DNA from: Parundibacterium terreum
Lineage (GTDB): Bacteria; Pseudomonadota; Gammaproteobacteria; Burkholderiales; Burkholderiaceae_D
Reading direction: 5' to 3'
Assembly: GCF_014636315.1 (NCBI RefSeq)
Contig: NZ_BMED01000002.1
Location: 1 to 64,000, forward strand
DNA: 64,000 bases
The notes below the pieces were generated by a model. The model was not told the origin of the DNA. It did no database searches and saw only the letters and a program-made list of their open reading frames with translations. Position 1 is the first letter of the stretch. The number at the start of each line of letters is the position of its first letter. Made by a program: the position numbers and the translations under genes. Positions 1-10,909 of this stretch are shown here, piece after piece.

Positions 1-2
1 GT

Positions 3-296
3 ACCGGTTTCTCGTCGCTGAGCTATTTGCAGAAGCTGGATGTGGACAGGCTGAAGATAGACCGGGCGTTTGTCAATGAGATCAAGGATAGTTCGAGCGA
101 CGCCAGTATTGCGAAGATGGTGATCCAGCTGGGTCAGAACCTGGGCTTGTCGGTGATTGCGGAGGGGGTGGAGAGTGAGATGCAGGCGCAGACCTTGCGC
201 TCCTTCGGCTGCCATCTGGCACAGGGCTATTTGTTTGCTAAACCTATGACCAGGGAGGATTTGCATTCCTGGCTGGCGCAGACCAAGCCGGCATAA
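3..296 (+). CDS. EAL-domain cyclic-di-GMP phosphodiesterase, C-terminal fragment
   Basis: The reading frame is open from the first bases of the window, so the gene begins upstream and only about 97 C-terminal residues are seen. They contain the typical end of an EAL domain: KLDVDRLKIDRAFV, then the IAEGVE motif, then QGYLFAKPM. These correspond to the substrate and metal-binding half of c-di-GMP phosphodiesterases, including the glutamate of AEGVE. The family hydrolyses c-di-GMP to pGpG. Whether a GGDEF, PAS or membrane sensor part precedes it cannot be seen. The gene stops about 17 bases before a strong terminator. Confidence 0.9.
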   Translation, partial: TGFSSLSYLQKLDVDRLKIDRAFVNEIKDSSSDASIAKMVIQLGQNLGLSVIAEGVESEMQAQTLRSFGCHLAQGYLFAKPMTREDLHSWLAQTKPA

Positions 297-312
297 ATCA
301 ATTCACTGAAAC

Positions 313-347
313 AAAAAGGCGCCGGAGCATCAAGCTGGCGCCTTTTT
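313..347. terminator. Bidirectional intrinsic terminator
   Basis: A perfect 11-bp inverted repeat (313-323 with 337-347) has the form A5-GGCGCC ... GGCGCC-T5. It sits between two convergent genes, the EAL fragment and the DUF5675 gene. It has a T run in one direction and the A run serves the other, so it probably ends both transcripts. Confidence 0.85.
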
Positions 348-399
348 ATTTTCATGCCAGCGAAATAGCTGATCACCGGCACGTTCAATTTTTTTCAGT

Positions 400-849
400 T
401 CATTTTTCCTGCACCGACGCAGTCATCCCCGTTCTATTGCCCCACCGGGCAGTCAGCTCCGCCAATGTGGCAACACTGCCAGTTACACCCAGCCCATGCG
501 GCGCTATGTCCACTATATCCCTGCCCACGGCAATGCAGCCTTTCACTTGAAACGGCCAGTTGGCATTATGGATTTCACACAGGCTACGCCCGCTTACCCC
601 TTTGGGTATCATTTCGGGCGTGCCATAAATTCCCAGGGCGGGATTATGAAACACCACAGTCGGTCCATGCGCCGGCGACTGGTACGGTATCAACACGTAC
701 TCGCCGACAGGAATGCAGGAATGATTCGCCAGATTATTATTCCAGGGCTGTTCGCAGGTTGCGCAGAAAGGCTTGCCGTCGATGGAAAGCCGGCCATAGG
801 TTCCATTTGCGTCGGACAGGCTTTTGTCACGGACGATGAGTATCTTCAT
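400..849 (-). CDS. DUF5675 family protein
   Basis: This is a 149-residue soluble protein with no signal peptide. It starts MKILIVRDKSLSDANGTYGRL and has the DUF5675 pattern: a short beta-rich N-terminus with a (F/Y)CATCEQPW segment, a PVGEY segment, and HNANWPFQVKGCIAVG near residues 95-110, which matches the family's IHxGN...GCIxxG region. The function of DUF5675 is unknown. Members occur in phages and next to secretion or lysis genes, but nothing phage-like flanks this copy. The start is supported by AGGAG about 6-7 bases upstream of the ATG. It faces the EAL gene and appears monocistronic. Confidence 0.7.
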   Translation of the reverse strand: MKILIVRDKSLSDANGTYGRLSIDGKPFCATCEQPWNNNLANHSCIPVGEYVLIPYQSPAHGPTVVFHNPALGIYGTPEMIPKGVSGRSLCEIHNANWPFQVKGCIAVGRDIVDIAPHGLGVTGSVATLAELTARWGNRTGMTASVQEK

Positions 850-1307
850 GCTGCGCTCCTGAACTGTTTCATTGACGAGCTTGCCTGCTTATGCCAGCGA
901 CCAATAACCAATAGCCTTATGCGCAAAGCGCAGCCGGGGTCCGGCAAACTAAGCGTCACCTGAATAACAGGCTGCGAACGTGACGCAAAAAACCTGATAA
1001 TTGACCTGGATGCGGCCTGGATGCGGCCCGGCGACTGATGAAAATAGTAGCAAGTATTTTTTGAATTGCAAACAAATAAGCTTAATTAATTATTATCAGA
1101 CGCTTTAATTGCTCAGTCGAAATTTATTGCAATCAGGCCAGAGTGCATCCCGCACAATCCACCACGCCCTCATGTATTTCCTTTTGGAGTATATTAATAT
1201 CAGCAATTAAACTAATTAACCAAGCATTTGCTGTCAAAATAAGTGGGCCTGTCTACGCAAGACTTACTTAGGTCAATTTTATTCTCCTATACGATGGATG
1301 AAACACT
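850..1307. other. Gene-free region between divergent genes
   Basis: This stretch of 458 bases lies between the DUF5675 gene and the aminotransferase. Its middle (about 1030-1280) is markedly AT-rich compared with its surroundings and includes short palindromes such as ATATTAATAT near 1190. It probably holds the divergent promoters. I find no convincing -35/-10 pair, no RNA gene and no conserved coding frame. Confidence 0.5.
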
Positions 1308-2627
<1,320 letters not shown>

Positions 2628-2694
2628 GAGAACCGGCAAGAGCAACACTAAAGAGTATCCGCATGCGCCTGCTCCAACGGGCAGGAGCATCGCT

Positions 2695-3429
2695 TCAGAA
2701 TTTTTCGTAGCCGAGCAGGTAGCGCCATTGCCCAGCTGGCAAACTCGCCATAGGCAGGCGCCCGATACGGATACGCTTCATTGCCACCACGGTCAGCCCC
2801 ACCTTTTCGCACATATGCTGGATAAGACCCAGCGGAGGCGTTTTCAATGCAAAGCGCAGCCGGGTTTCATTTTGCCAACTGACCTTGATCGGCGGCAAAG
2901 CCTTACCGTTAAAGTTCAAGCCATGATTCAGTAGCGCCAGTCCATCTGCCTGCATGGTGCCCGATACCTCGACAATGTATTCATACTCGACCTTGGCAGC
3001 ATCGTCGACCAGCTTGCGGGACACATGCCAGTCTTGTGTAAATACCTGCAAGCCGCTGGCCATCGTTTCCAGCGTGTCCACTGCTTTCAGCCCCAGCAGG
3101 TGCTTCTTCAGGAAGCGCAGACCGGAGCGGTCGCCCGGCATCAGGTTTTCTGCTGCGATCAGCGCCATCGCCGGGCTGATGCTGATCGCGGATGGAATGC
3201 TGCTAATGCCTACCGGTTTGTGCAGCAGTATCGTCACCGGCTCGCTATCCTGCAGGCTGGCACCCGGCAGCAGCTCCAGTTTTTGTGCAGCGTCCATCCG
3301 GAAGCCCGGCTCTTCGACAAGAATGCCATCCACCGTCACCCAGCCGCCTTCGATATAGATTTCGGCTTCACGCCGTGAGCATCCGAGCTGGGCAGCGAGT
3401 TGTTTTGCGAGACGTAGAGTTTCTGACAT
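2695..3429 (-). CDS. RsuA/RluB/RluF-family pseudouridine synthase-like protein
   Basis: This 244-residue protein has an N-terminal S4 RNA-binding domain (about 1-60, CSRREAEIYIEGGWVTVDG) followed by a pseudouridine synthase fold: LLHKPVG at 68-74, an ASGLQVFTQD segment that matches TEGLLLLTxDG, and a C-terminal basic motif KRIRIGRLP. Family members isomerise uridine in 16S or 23S rRNA. The catalytic aspartate of the GRLD motif aligns with Glu121 here (V-D-T-L-E-T), so activity is uncertain. A nearby Asp118 is out of register by three residues. Which RNA it acts on cannot be told from the sequence. It lies 90 bases downstream of the DMT exporter gene on the same strand. Confidence 0.75.
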   Translation of the reverse strand: MSETLRLAKQLAAQLGCSRREAEIYIEGGWVTVDGILVEEPGFRMDAAQKLELLPGASLQDSEPVTILLHKPVGISSIPSAISISPAMALIAAENLMPGDRSGLRFLKKHLLGLKAVDTLETMASGLQVFTQDWHVSRKLVDDAAKVEYEYIVEVSGTMQADGLALLNHGLNFNGKALPPIKVSWQNETRLRFALKTPPLGLIQHMCEKVGLTVVAMKRIRIGRLPMASLPAGQWRYLLGYEKF

Positions 3430-3519
3430 GGAGGAAGGAAAATTGAATAGAAAAGAAAATAAAAGCCGCCGGATAATACCCGAGATTACGCCGAAACATC
3501 CGTGACACCAAGGACGATC

Positions 3520-4398
3520 TTACACATCTTCCTTCAGCGCCAGCAGCTCGTTAAAAACCAATGCAGCCAAAACGACTCCACCGCCCGCCAGGGTCTCGGC
3601 GGCAGGAACCTCGCCCGCACCCAACCAGGCCCAGATAGGCCCCAGCAGAACCTCCAGCAAAGCCAGCAAGGAAATCTCAGGCGCGGACAGATGCCGTGAA
3701 GCACTGACCATCAGCATACAGGGGAAGCCCAGTTGCAATACGCCAAGGACGGCGAGGATGAATATGTCATGCAAGGAGGCTTGTAGCGGCAATGCAAACG
3801 GCAGCATCAGGCAGCCGGAAATCACGCCGCCCACCAGGACGGCAGGAATCAGGTCCACCGATTTTCCCGCCTTTTTCAACACGATGACGTTGACTGAAGC
3901 CGCCACCGGTATGCCTACCGCTATCAGCATGCCAGCCAGGCCCTTTGCATCGACCCTGGACATGCCGCCGGCAAACATCCAGACCATGCCTATCAAAGCA
4001 ACGGCAATGGCCAGCCAGGTACGTCCAGCAATCTTCTGATGCAAGATGATCCAGGCAAGCAAAGCCGTCAGCAAGGGCGACACGCTCATCACGATCAGCG
4101 TATTGGCAACGGTGGTCATCGTCAGCGCGATCATGAAACAGCAAAACATCACCGCCCACATGAAGCCTGAGGCCAGGCCAAACTTTCCCATGGACAGCAA
4201 TCTCGCCACTGTCTGCGACCTGTGCTGCCATGCCAGCGCGCATGCAACGAACAGCGATGCGAACAGGCTGCGCCAGAATGTCACCTCGAAACCATGTGCG
4301 GCGTGCAATTGCCGCGTCAGCACACCGGCAATACTCCACAAACTGGCGGCAGTGATCATCAGGAACAGTGCTTTGCGATGGATTGCTTTTGTAGTCAT
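3520..4398 (-). CDS. DMT superfamily (EamA) transporter
   Basis: The protein has about 292 residues and ten hydrophobic segments arranged as two EamA repeats: the first from LFLMITAASLWSIAGVLTRQ, the second from the LAGMLIAVGIPVAASVNVIVL region. EamA transporters are inner-membrane exporters of small metabolites such as amino acids or purines. The substrate cannot be read from sequence. The open frame extends to a TTG at 4437, but ATG at 4398 (MTTKAIHRK) puts the first membrane segment at the usual distance and is preferred. A strong terminator lies just upstream and separates it from typA. Confidence 0.8.
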   Translation of the reverse strand: MTTKAIHRKALFLMITAASLWSIAGVLTRQLHAAHGFEVTFWRSLFASLFVACALAWQHRSQTVARLLSMGKFGLASGFMWAVMFCCFMIALTMTTVANTLIVMSVSPLLTALLAWIILHQKIAGRTWLAIAVALIGMVWMFAGGMSRVDAKGLAGMLIAVGIPVAASVNVIVLKKAGKSVDLIPAVLVGGVISGCLMLPFALPLQASLHDIFILAVLGVLQLGFPCMLMVSASRHLSAPEISLLALLEVLLGPIWAWLGAGEVPAAETLAGGGVVLAALVFNELLALKEDV

Positions 4399-4444
4399 CT
4401 CGGAATAGTAGTTTTTATTTTGACGGCTATTTTTCAAGACAAAA

Positions 4445-4491
4445 AAAAGCCCGTTATGATTACCCAGATGGGCAAAGCAAAACGGGCTTTT
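4445..4491 (-). terminator. Intrinsic terminator of typA
   Basis: An 11-bp perfect inverted repeat (4445-4455 with 4481-4491, AAAAGCCCGTT/AACGGGCTTTT) is followed in the minus direction by a run of eight T. It sits about 50 bases after the typA stop codon. Confidence 0.85.
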
Positions 4492-4543
4492 CCTTTACTG
4501 CCCCACCCTTACAGGCTAGGCAGCAGGTAGTGCAATTAGATGC

Positions 4544-6379
4544 TTATGCAGCGTCGCGCGATGCTTTCTTACGCTCATGCTCTTTCAGGAAGCGCTTGCG
4601 CAGACGAATGCTCTTAGGAGTAATTTCCACCAGTTCGTCGTCATCGATGAACTCAACCGCGTATTCCAGGGACATCTGGATAGGCGGTACCAGGCGTACC
4701 GCTTCATCCGTACCGGAAGAACGCACGTTGGTCAATTGCTTGCCCTTGATAGGGTTCACAACCAGGTCATTGTCACGGGAGTGGATACCGATGATCATGC
4801 CTTCATACACTGGGTCGTTATGGCTGACGAACATACGGCCGCGATCCTGCAGTTTCCAGATAGCGTAGGCAACAGCAGCGCCGTCATCCTGGGAGATCAG
4901 CACGCCGTTACGACGGCCGCCCAATTCACCCTTGGAATTGTCGACTGGTGCGTATTCGTCAAAAATGTGGCTCATCAAACCTGTACCGCGTGTCAGGGTC
5001 ATGAATTCGCCCTGGAAGCCGATCAGGCCACGTGCTGGAATACGGTATTCCAGACGCACACGACCTTTGCCGTCCGGTTGCATGTCTTGCAGATCGCCGC
5101 GACGACGACCCAGCTCTTCCATCACACCACCCTGGTTGGCTTCTTCCACGTCAATGGACAGCATTTCAAACGGCTCGTGACGAACGCCATCCACCATTTT
5201 GAATACCACGCGTGGACGGGAAACAGCCAGCTCGTAACCTTCACGACGCATGTTTTCGATCAAAATCGTCAGATGCAACTCACCGCGGCCGGACACTTCA
5301 AATGTCGTGTCATCGCCAGTGTCTGTAACGCGCAGCGCAACGTTGGCTTTCAGTTCACGATCCAGGCGGTCACGGATCTGGCGGGAAGTTACAAACTTGC
5401 CTTCGCGGCCAGCCAATGGGGAGTTATTCACCATGAAGTTCATGTTCAAAGTAGGTTCATCCACTTTCAACATAGGCAGCGCATCCGGTGTTTCTACTGC
5501 GCAAACGGTAGTACCAATGCCCAGCTCTTCAATACCGTTGATCAATACGATGTCGCCGGCAACTGCTTCGTCCACCAACACGCGTTCCAGGCCTTTGAAA
5601 TTCAATACCTGATTGATACGCGCCTTGCGTGGCGTGCTATCCGGGCCGTCCATGATCACAACGTCTTGCAGCGCTTTTACGCGGCCACGTGTGATACGGC
5701 CGATACCGATCTTGCCGACGTAGGAGTTGTAGTCCAGAGAAGAAATCTGCAATTGCAAAGGACCGTCAGGATCGTCGTCACGCACAGGAACGTGCTGCAA
5801 CACCGCGTCGAACAGTGGATCCATATTGCCGCCACGCGCTTCCGCGTCCAGGCTGGCATAACCGTTCAGTGCGGAAGCGTAGACAACCGGGAAATCCAGC
5901 TGTTCGTCCGTCGCACCCAGTTTGTCGAACAATTCAAATGTCTGATTCACTACCCATTCTGTACGCGCGCTAGGACGGTCAACCTTGTTGACGACAACGA
6001 TAGGTTTCAGACCCAGTGCCAGCGCCTTGCGAGTAACGAAACGTGTTTGCGGCATAGGGCCGTCAACCGCGTCAACCAGCAACAATACGCTATCAACCAT
6101 GGACAATACGCGCTCAACCTCACCACCGAAGTCGGCATGGCCCGGTGTATCAACGATGTTGATATGCGTGCCCTTGTATTCCACTGCGCAGTTCTTCGCC
6201 AGAATCGTAATACCGCGTTCTTTTTCCAGATCATTGGAATCCATGACGCGGGTATCCACTTGCTGGTTCTCACGGAAAGTACCGGATTGACGCAGCAACT
6301 GGTCAACCAATGTTGTTTTACCGTGATCGACGTGGGCGATAATGGCGATGTTACGTATAGCGCGTTTTATATTTGACAT
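4544..6379 (-). CDS. typA: Ribosome-associated translational GTPase TypA/BipA
   Basis: This 611-residue member of the elongation factor family has the G1 motif AHVDHGKTT at residues 15-23, DTPGHADF (G3) and NKVDR (G4). EF-G-like domains follow, then the BipA-specific C-terminus ([25 protein letters not shown], given here only in outline). TypA binds the 70S ribosome and helps 50S assembly and stress or cold adaptation. The open frame extends 28 codons further upstream, but the family start [10 protein letters not shown] at 6379 is clearly right. The upstream 142-base gap contains a fair promoter (CTGAAA, 17 bases, TATAAA), so typA is probably transcribed separately from truB. Confidence 0.96.
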   Translation of the reverse strand: MSNIKRAIRNIAIIAHVDHGKTTLVDQLLRQSGTFRENQQVDTRVMDSNDLEKERGITILAKNCAVEYKGTHINIVDTPGHADFGGEVERVLSMVDSVLLLVDAVDGPMPQTRFVTRKALALGLKPIVVVNKVDRPSARTEWVVNQTFELFDKLGATDEQLDFPVVYASALNGYASLDAEARGGNMDPLFDAVLQHVPVRDDDPDGPLQLQISSLDYNSYVGKIGIGRITRGRVKALQDVVIMDGPDSTPRKARINQVLNFKGLERVLVDEAVAGDIVLINGIEELGIGTTVCAVETPDALPMLKVDEPTLNMNFMVNNSPLAGREGKFVTSRQIRDRLDRELKANVALRVTDTGDDTTFEVSGRGELHLTILIENMRREGYELAVSRPRVVFKMVDGVRHEPFEMLSIDVEEANQGGVMEELGRRRGDLQDMQPDGKGRVRLEYRIPARGLIGFQGEFMTLTRGTGLMSHIFDEYAPVDNSKGELGGRRNGVLISQDDGAAVAYAIWKLQDRGRMFVSHNDPVYEGMIIGIHSRDNDLVVNPIKGKQLTNVRSSGTDEAVRLVPPIQMSLEYAVEFIDDDELVEITPKSIRLRKRFLKEHERKKASRDAA

Positions 6380-6521
6380 GATAGCGATAGAGAGGGGTGA
6401 TTCAGATAACCGAGGATTATAGCATGTTGCGATGCAAGAAACCCAAAACATCAATAACTTCAATGAGTTACTTACTTTATAGTGCTTACCAAGCTATTTT
6501 TCAGGGCTAAAAAGAAATAAA

Positions 6522-7460
6522 TTACGACATTTGTGCTGTGGCAATCAGTCTTTCCGGGGCCAGGATGCCGTATTCCTGTAACTGGGCAGAGCCCAGCAAC
6601 TGGCCATCGGACTCGCGGTACACGCGAACCCGGCCCGGTTTTTCAGGCAAAGCGACAGATTCTTTGCTCAAAGCAAGCCGCTGCCCCTGCAAAAAACGCT
6701 TCGCGAGAATCTCGTCCAGTCTGATTTCCGGGAAACTGGACAATAAAGCATCAACCGGTGCCAGCAGCGGATAACGCTGCTCTTCGGCCAGCTCATTCAG
6801 TGCATCCAGTGTAATCGACTCGGACAGTATCAGGTGGCCGACCTGGGTGCGCCGCAAAGCCTGCAGATGGGCTCCGCATCCCAGCGCATTTCCTATGTCC
6901 TCGCCAAGCACGCGTATGTAGGTGCCCTTGCTGCAGCGGACATTCAGCGTCAGGAAAGGCGCGTCATAACTGACCAGCTCCAGCATATGTATCGTTACCG
7001 CCCTGGCCTCGCGCTCCAGCGTGACGCCGGCGCGTGCATATTCATACAAGGGCTTGCCGTCGCGCTTCAGCGCGGAATACATGGGAGGAACCTGCTGTAT
7101 ATCGCCTTTGAATTGTTCCAGCACCGCCTGAATATCTGCGACCGTCACCGTCACCGGCTTGTTTTCGGTGACTTCACCTTCGGTATCGCCGGTGGTCGTG
7201 GTCAGCCCCAGATGAACAACGGTCTGGTAGGTCTTGTCGGCTTCCAGCAAGTCCTGGGAAAACTTGGTTGCCTCGCCAAAGCACAAAGGCAGCAAGCCGG
7301 TTGCAAAAGGATCAAGCGTTCCGGTATGCCCGGCTTTTTGCGCATTGAACAGGCGCTTGGCCTTGATCAATGCATCATTGCTGGATAAACCCACGGGTTT
7401 ATCCAGTAGCAATACGCCGTGCACAGGTACACGAGTTCTTTTTTTAACCGGAGTCGTCAT
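6522..7460 (-). CDS. truB: tRNA pseudouridine(55) synthase TruB
   Basis: This protein of about 312 residues makes pseudouridine-55 in the T-arm of tRNAs. The catalytic aspartate (D50) is in the signature GHTGTLDPFATGLLP. VHGVLLLDKPVGLSSN lies at the N-terminus, CSKGTYIR in the middle, and a PUA-like C-terminal domain of about 70 residues follows. The start chosen is MTTPVKKRT (ATG at 7460). A longer frame begins at 7502 but adds a non-homologous leader. It follows rbfA by 48 bases in the classic nusA-infB-rbfA-truB order. Confidence 0.96.
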   Translation of the reverse strand: MTTPVKKRTRVPVHGVLLLDKPVGLSSNDALIKAKRLFNAQKAGHTGTLDPFATGLLPLCFGEATKFSQDLLEADKTYQTVVHLGLTTTTGDTEGEVTENKPVTVTVADIQAVLEQFKGDIQQVPPMYSALKRDGKPLYEYARAGVTLEREARAVTIHMLELVSYDAPFLTLNVRCSKGTYIRVLGEDIGNALGCGAHLQALRRTQVGHLILSESITLDALNELAEEQRYPLLAPVDALLSSFPEIRLDEILAKRFLQGQRLALSKESVALPEKPGRVRVYRESDGQLLGSAQLQEYGILAPERLIATAQMS

Positions 7461-7508
7461 TTGAATTGGAATGCATGGCAAGCAGACTAGCCGCCCTGCC
7501 AATGGATC

Positions 7509-7898
7509 TTAGTCTTCGTCCGCGTCTTTGGCGCGAGTGGCATTCGCTTCATCAATCAGCTTGGACATCGCCATACCGCGCATCGTCGAAGTGTCATGGA
7601 TAAAGTGCAATTGCGGAAGAGTATGAATATGCAGGCGCAAGCCCAGTTGCGCGCGCAGGAAGCCTGAGGCTTTCGCCAGTGCCTCTACGGTATTCTTGAT
7701 TGCCGCAGGATCATCGGTCAGCGTGGTGAAATACACTTTTGCATGCGCATAATCCGGCGTCAGCTGCACTTCAGTCAGCGTGATCATGCCGACGCGAGGA
7801 TCCTTTAATTCGGACCAGATAATTTCCGCCAGGTCACGTTGAATCTGATCTGCAACACGCAGACCGCGGCCGGGGATGGTTTTACTATGTTTTGCCAT
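7509..7898 (-). CDS. rbfA: 30S ribosome-binding factor RbfA
   Basis: This 129-residue single KH-like domain protein has the family landmarks [28 protein letters not shown] and [11 protein letters not shown]. It binds the 5' region of 16S rRNA during late 30S maturation and cold adaptation. It lies 58 bases after infB. That gap holds a strong hairpin (7928-7947) and no terminator T run, so it is probably in the same operon. Confidence 0.95.
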   Translation of the reverse strand: MAKHSKTIPGRGLRVADQIQRDLAEIIWSELKDPRVGMITLTEVQLTPDYAHAKVYFTTLTDDPAAIKNTVEALAKASGFLRAQLGLRLHIHTLPQLHFIHDTSTMRGMAMSKLIDEANATRAKDADED

Positions 7899-7927
7899 AA
7901 ACTTTCATCACACACCATAAACGACGA

Positions 7928-7947
7928 CTCCCGGCACATGCCGGGAG
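7928..7947 (-). other. Strong RNA hairpin between infB and rbfA
   Basis: CTCCCGGCA (7928-7936) and TGCCGGGAG (7939-7947) form a 9-bp GC-rich inverted repeat with almost no loop. No T run follows in either direction, so it is not a standard terminator. It may be a processing or stability element that lowers or protects the downstream rbfA-truB message. Confidence 0.6.
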
Positions 7948-7956
7948 CCTGACGAA

Positions 7957-10860
7957 TTACAGCGTACGTGCTACCTCTTGTACTTCAAATATTTCCAACT
8001 GATCGCCAACCTGGATATCGTTGTAACCTTTCAGGGACAGACCGCATTCGAAGCCAGCCCTGACTTCTTTTGCATCGTCTTTGAAACGCTTCAGCGAATC
8101 CAGCTCGCCGGTCCATGTCACTACGTTGTTGCGCAGCAAACGTACCGAGGAACCGCGCTTGACCAGGCCTTCTGTGACCAGGCAACCTGCAATCGCGCCA
8201 ACTTTGCTGACCAGGAAAACCTGGCGCACTTCGACCATACCCAGGATGTGCTCGCGTTTTTCCGGAGTCAACATGCCAGACAATGCTGCCTTGATCTCGT
8301 CCACAGCATCGTAAATGATGTTGTAGTAACGGATGTCGACACCGTTGGATTCCGCCAGTTTGCGGGCAGATGCATCGGCACGTGTATTAAAGCCGATGAT
8401 GACTGCCTTGGAAGCAACCGCCAAGTTGACGTCCGATTCAGAGATGCCGCCAACTGCTGCGTGAACCACTTGTACGCGTACTTCGTTGGTAGACAATTTC
8501 TGCAATGACTGCACCAAAGCTTCTTGCGAACCCTGCACGTCGGTCTTGACGATGATAGGCAGGTTTTTCAGCTCGCCCTCACCCATCTGTTCAAACATGT
8601 TTTCCAGTTTCGCAGCTTGCTGTTTAGCCAGTTTGACATCACGGAACTTACCTTGGCGGAACAGCGCAATTTCACGCGCTTTACGCTCATCAGTCATCAC
8701 CATGACTTCTTCACCAGCCGACGGCACATCCGTCAAACCTTGAATCTCTACCGGAATCGAAGGACCGGCTTCCGAAATATTGGCGCCGACTTCATCCAGC
8801 ATCGCACGAACGCGACCGTAAGAAGAACCCGCCAACACAACGTCGCCACGCTTCAAAGTACCTGATTGCACCAGGATCGTTGCAACCGCACCGCGGCCTT
8901 TATCCAGACGCGCTTCCACGACCAGACCTTTTGCAGGCGCATCTTTCGGCGCCTTCAGTTCCAGCACTTCGGCCTGCAACAATACCTGTTCCAGCAATGC
9001 ATCTATACCGTCGCCTGTTTTGGCAGAGACCGGTACGAACGGAGAATCGCCGCCGTATTCTTCAGGCACAACGCTTTCGGCTACCAGTTCCTGCTTCACG
9101 CGGTCCAGATTCGCACCCGGTTTGTCGATCTTGTTGATCGCCACCACCAAAGGCACGCCGGCTGCTTTCGCGTGGGCAATCGCTTCCTTCGTTTGCGGCA
9201 TCACGCCGTCGTCGGCTGCAACCACCAGAATAACGATATCTGTCGCTTTCGCACCGCGTGCACGCATCGCCGTAAAGGCTTCGTGACCCGGCGTATCCAG
9301 GAAGGTAATCATGCCGCGTGGAGTTTCCACGTGGTAGGCGCCGATGTGCTGTGTAATACCACCAGCCTCACCAGATGCAACCTTGGCGCGACGGATGTAA
9401 TCCAGCAAAGATGTTTTACCGTGATCGACGTGACCCATCACCGTCACAACAGGTGCGCGCGGGAAGGATTCAAAATCGGCATGCTCGGTACCGTCTGCCA
9501 GCATCGCTTCCGGATCATCCAGTTTTGCAGCGAAAGCCTTGTGACCCATCTCTTCAACCAGGATCAATGCAGTTTCCTGATCCAGAACCTGGTTGATCGT
9601 TACCATCTGGCCCAGCTTCATCAATTGCTTGATCACTTCAGATGCCTTCACGGACATCTTGTGCGCCAACTCGGCAACAGTGATCGTTTCAGGAACGTAG
9701 ACGTCCTTCACAATCGCTTCTACCGGAGCCTGGAAGTTGCTTTCGCGATCGTCATGGTGGCTGTTGCGACGACCACCCTTGCCGCTCTTCCAGCCATCAC
9801 GGCCGCCGGAGGTATCGCCGCGGGTTTTGAGTCCGCCGCTACCGCGTTTTTTATCATCCTGCCAGGTCGAGGAAACATTCGCCGACTTGATCGATTTTTT
9901 GTCTGCAACGACAGGTTTCTTGTCGTCTTTAGCTGCAGTCACCGGCTTCTTGTCGCCAGGTTTCTTGTCGGCAGGCTTATGCAGCGTGCCTTCGGCAACT
10001 TTCGGCGCAACAGCAGCAACCGGCTCAGGCGCTTTCACCGGACGGCGCTGCGCATTCATCATTTCCTTGATCTGCGCCACTTCGTCAGCTACTTTTTTAC
10101 GCGCGACTTCTGTCGCGGCGGCGCGCTCAGCGGCTTCCTTGGCTTCCACTGCCACTTTTTTCTTCAGCTCTTCTGCCGCCAGACGTTTTTTGTCGTCATC
10201 AGCAGCAGCCGGTTTTGCTTCGACAGGCTTGGCTTCCACCGGCTTGGCATCGGCTTTTGCATCCGCAGCAGGCTTGACTTCTTCCTTCTTCGCAGCAGCA
10301 GCTTCAGCGCGTGCTTTTTCCTCGGCTTCGGCTTCTGCCTTGGCTTCGGCAGCAGCCGCCAGCTCAGCTTCGCGCATCGCCTTGGCTTGCGCTTCTTTCT
10401 CAGCTTCCAGCTTGGCCAGGTGAGCCTGCTTCTCCAGCAGCTCTGCTTCCTGACGCGCTACCAGCTCCGCTTCGCGGCGGATTTCTTCTTCGCTAGGCGC
10501 GGCTTCTACTGCATCGGCCGTTGCCGGACGATGCGCCAGTTCTTCTGCGGTCGGCTCGTCACGTTTGACGAAAGTACGCTTCTTGCGAACTTCCACTTGT
10601 ATCGTGCGTGATTTGCCAGTGGCGTCAGCCTGCTTGATCTCTGTGGTTTCTTTGCGTGTCAGCGTGATCTTTTTCTTTTCAGCATCGGCAGAGACACCGT
10701 GCGAACGACGCAAATGATCCAGCAGCCGATCTTTATCTTCCTTCGACAACGAATCGGACGTCGAGCTTTTACTGACGCCTGCGGCACGCAATTGCGTGAG
10801 CAGCAAATCCGCTGACATCTTCAGCTCGGTGGCAAATTGGGCTACATTGTTACTCGCCAT
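7957..10860 (-). CDS. infB: Translation initiation factor IF-2
   Basis: This 967-residue protein has an IF2-N domain at the start ([20 protein letters not shown]). A long Ala/Glu/Lys-rich linker (about residues 130-330) and a basic Gly/Arg patch near 345-375 follow. The GTPase has G1 GHVDHGKTS at about 474-482, DTPGHEAF and NKIDKP, and the C-terminal domains bind fMet-tRNA. IF-2 places initiator tRNA on the 30S subunit. An AGAGGA ribosome binding site precedes the ATG. It lies 49 bases after nusA. The linker is responsible for the long antisense open frames across this gene. Confidence 0.97.
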   Translation of the reverse strand: MASNNVAQFATELKMSADLLLTQLRAAGVSKSSTSDSLSKEDKDRLLDHLRRSHGVSADAEKKKITLTRKETTEIKQADATGKSRTIQVEVRKKRTFVKRDEPTAEELAHRPATADAVEAAPSEEEIRREAELVARQEAELLEKQAHLAKLEAEKEAQAKAMREAELAAAAEAKAEAEAEEKARAEAAAAKKEEVKPAADAKADAKPVEAKPVEAKPAAADDDKKRLAAEELKKKVAVEAKEAAERAAATEVARKKVADEVAQIKEMMNAQRRPVKAPEPVAAVAPKVAEGTLHKPADKKPGDKKPVTAAKDDKKPVVADKKSIKSANVSSTWQDDKKRGSGGLKTRGDTSGGRDGWKSGKGGRRNSHHDDRESNFQAPVEAIVKDVYVPETITVAELAHKMSVKASEVIKQLMKLGQMVTINQVLDQETALILVEEMGHKAFAAKLDDPEAMLADGTEHADFESFPRAPVVTVMGHVDHGKTSLLDYIRRAKVASGEAGGITQHIGAYHVETPRGMITFLDTPGHEAFTAMRARGAKATDIVILVVAADDGVMPQTKEAIAHAKAAGVPLVVAINKIDKPGANLDRVKQELVAESVVPEEYGGDSPFVPVSAKTGDGIDALLEQVLLQAEVLELKAPKDAPAKGLVVEARLDKGRGAVATILVQSGTLKRGDVVLAGSSYGRVRAMLDEVGANISEAGPSIPVEIQGLTDVPSAGEEVMVMTDERKAREIALFRQGKFRDVKLAKQQAAKLENMFEQMGEGELKNLPIIVKTDVQGSQEALVQSLQKLSTNEVRVQVVHAAVGGISESDVNLAVASKAVIIGFNTRADASARKLAESNGVDIRYYNIIYDAVDEIKAALSGMLTPEKREHILGMVEVRQVFLVSKVGAIAGCLVTEGLVKRGSSVRLLRNNVVTWTGELDSLKRFKDDAKEVRAGFECGLSLKGYNDIQVGDQLEIFEVQEVARTL

Positions 10861-10909
10861 TCAGTCCTCTTTTTCTATGTGCGCGTTATGATAGTGAAAC
10901 TCGTTTTTA

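Noticed and set aside
4577..6376. 599-codon open frame on the strand opposite typA
   Set aside because: It covers almost exactly the typA gene antisense, with low-quality composition (rich in His, Gln, Thr and Phe) and no recognisable family. It is a by-product of typA codon usage.
8866..10611. 581-codon open frame opposite infB
   Set aside because: It is antisense to the Ala/Glu/Lys-rich linker of IF-2 and is rich in Phe, Arg and Cys. No domain is recognised.
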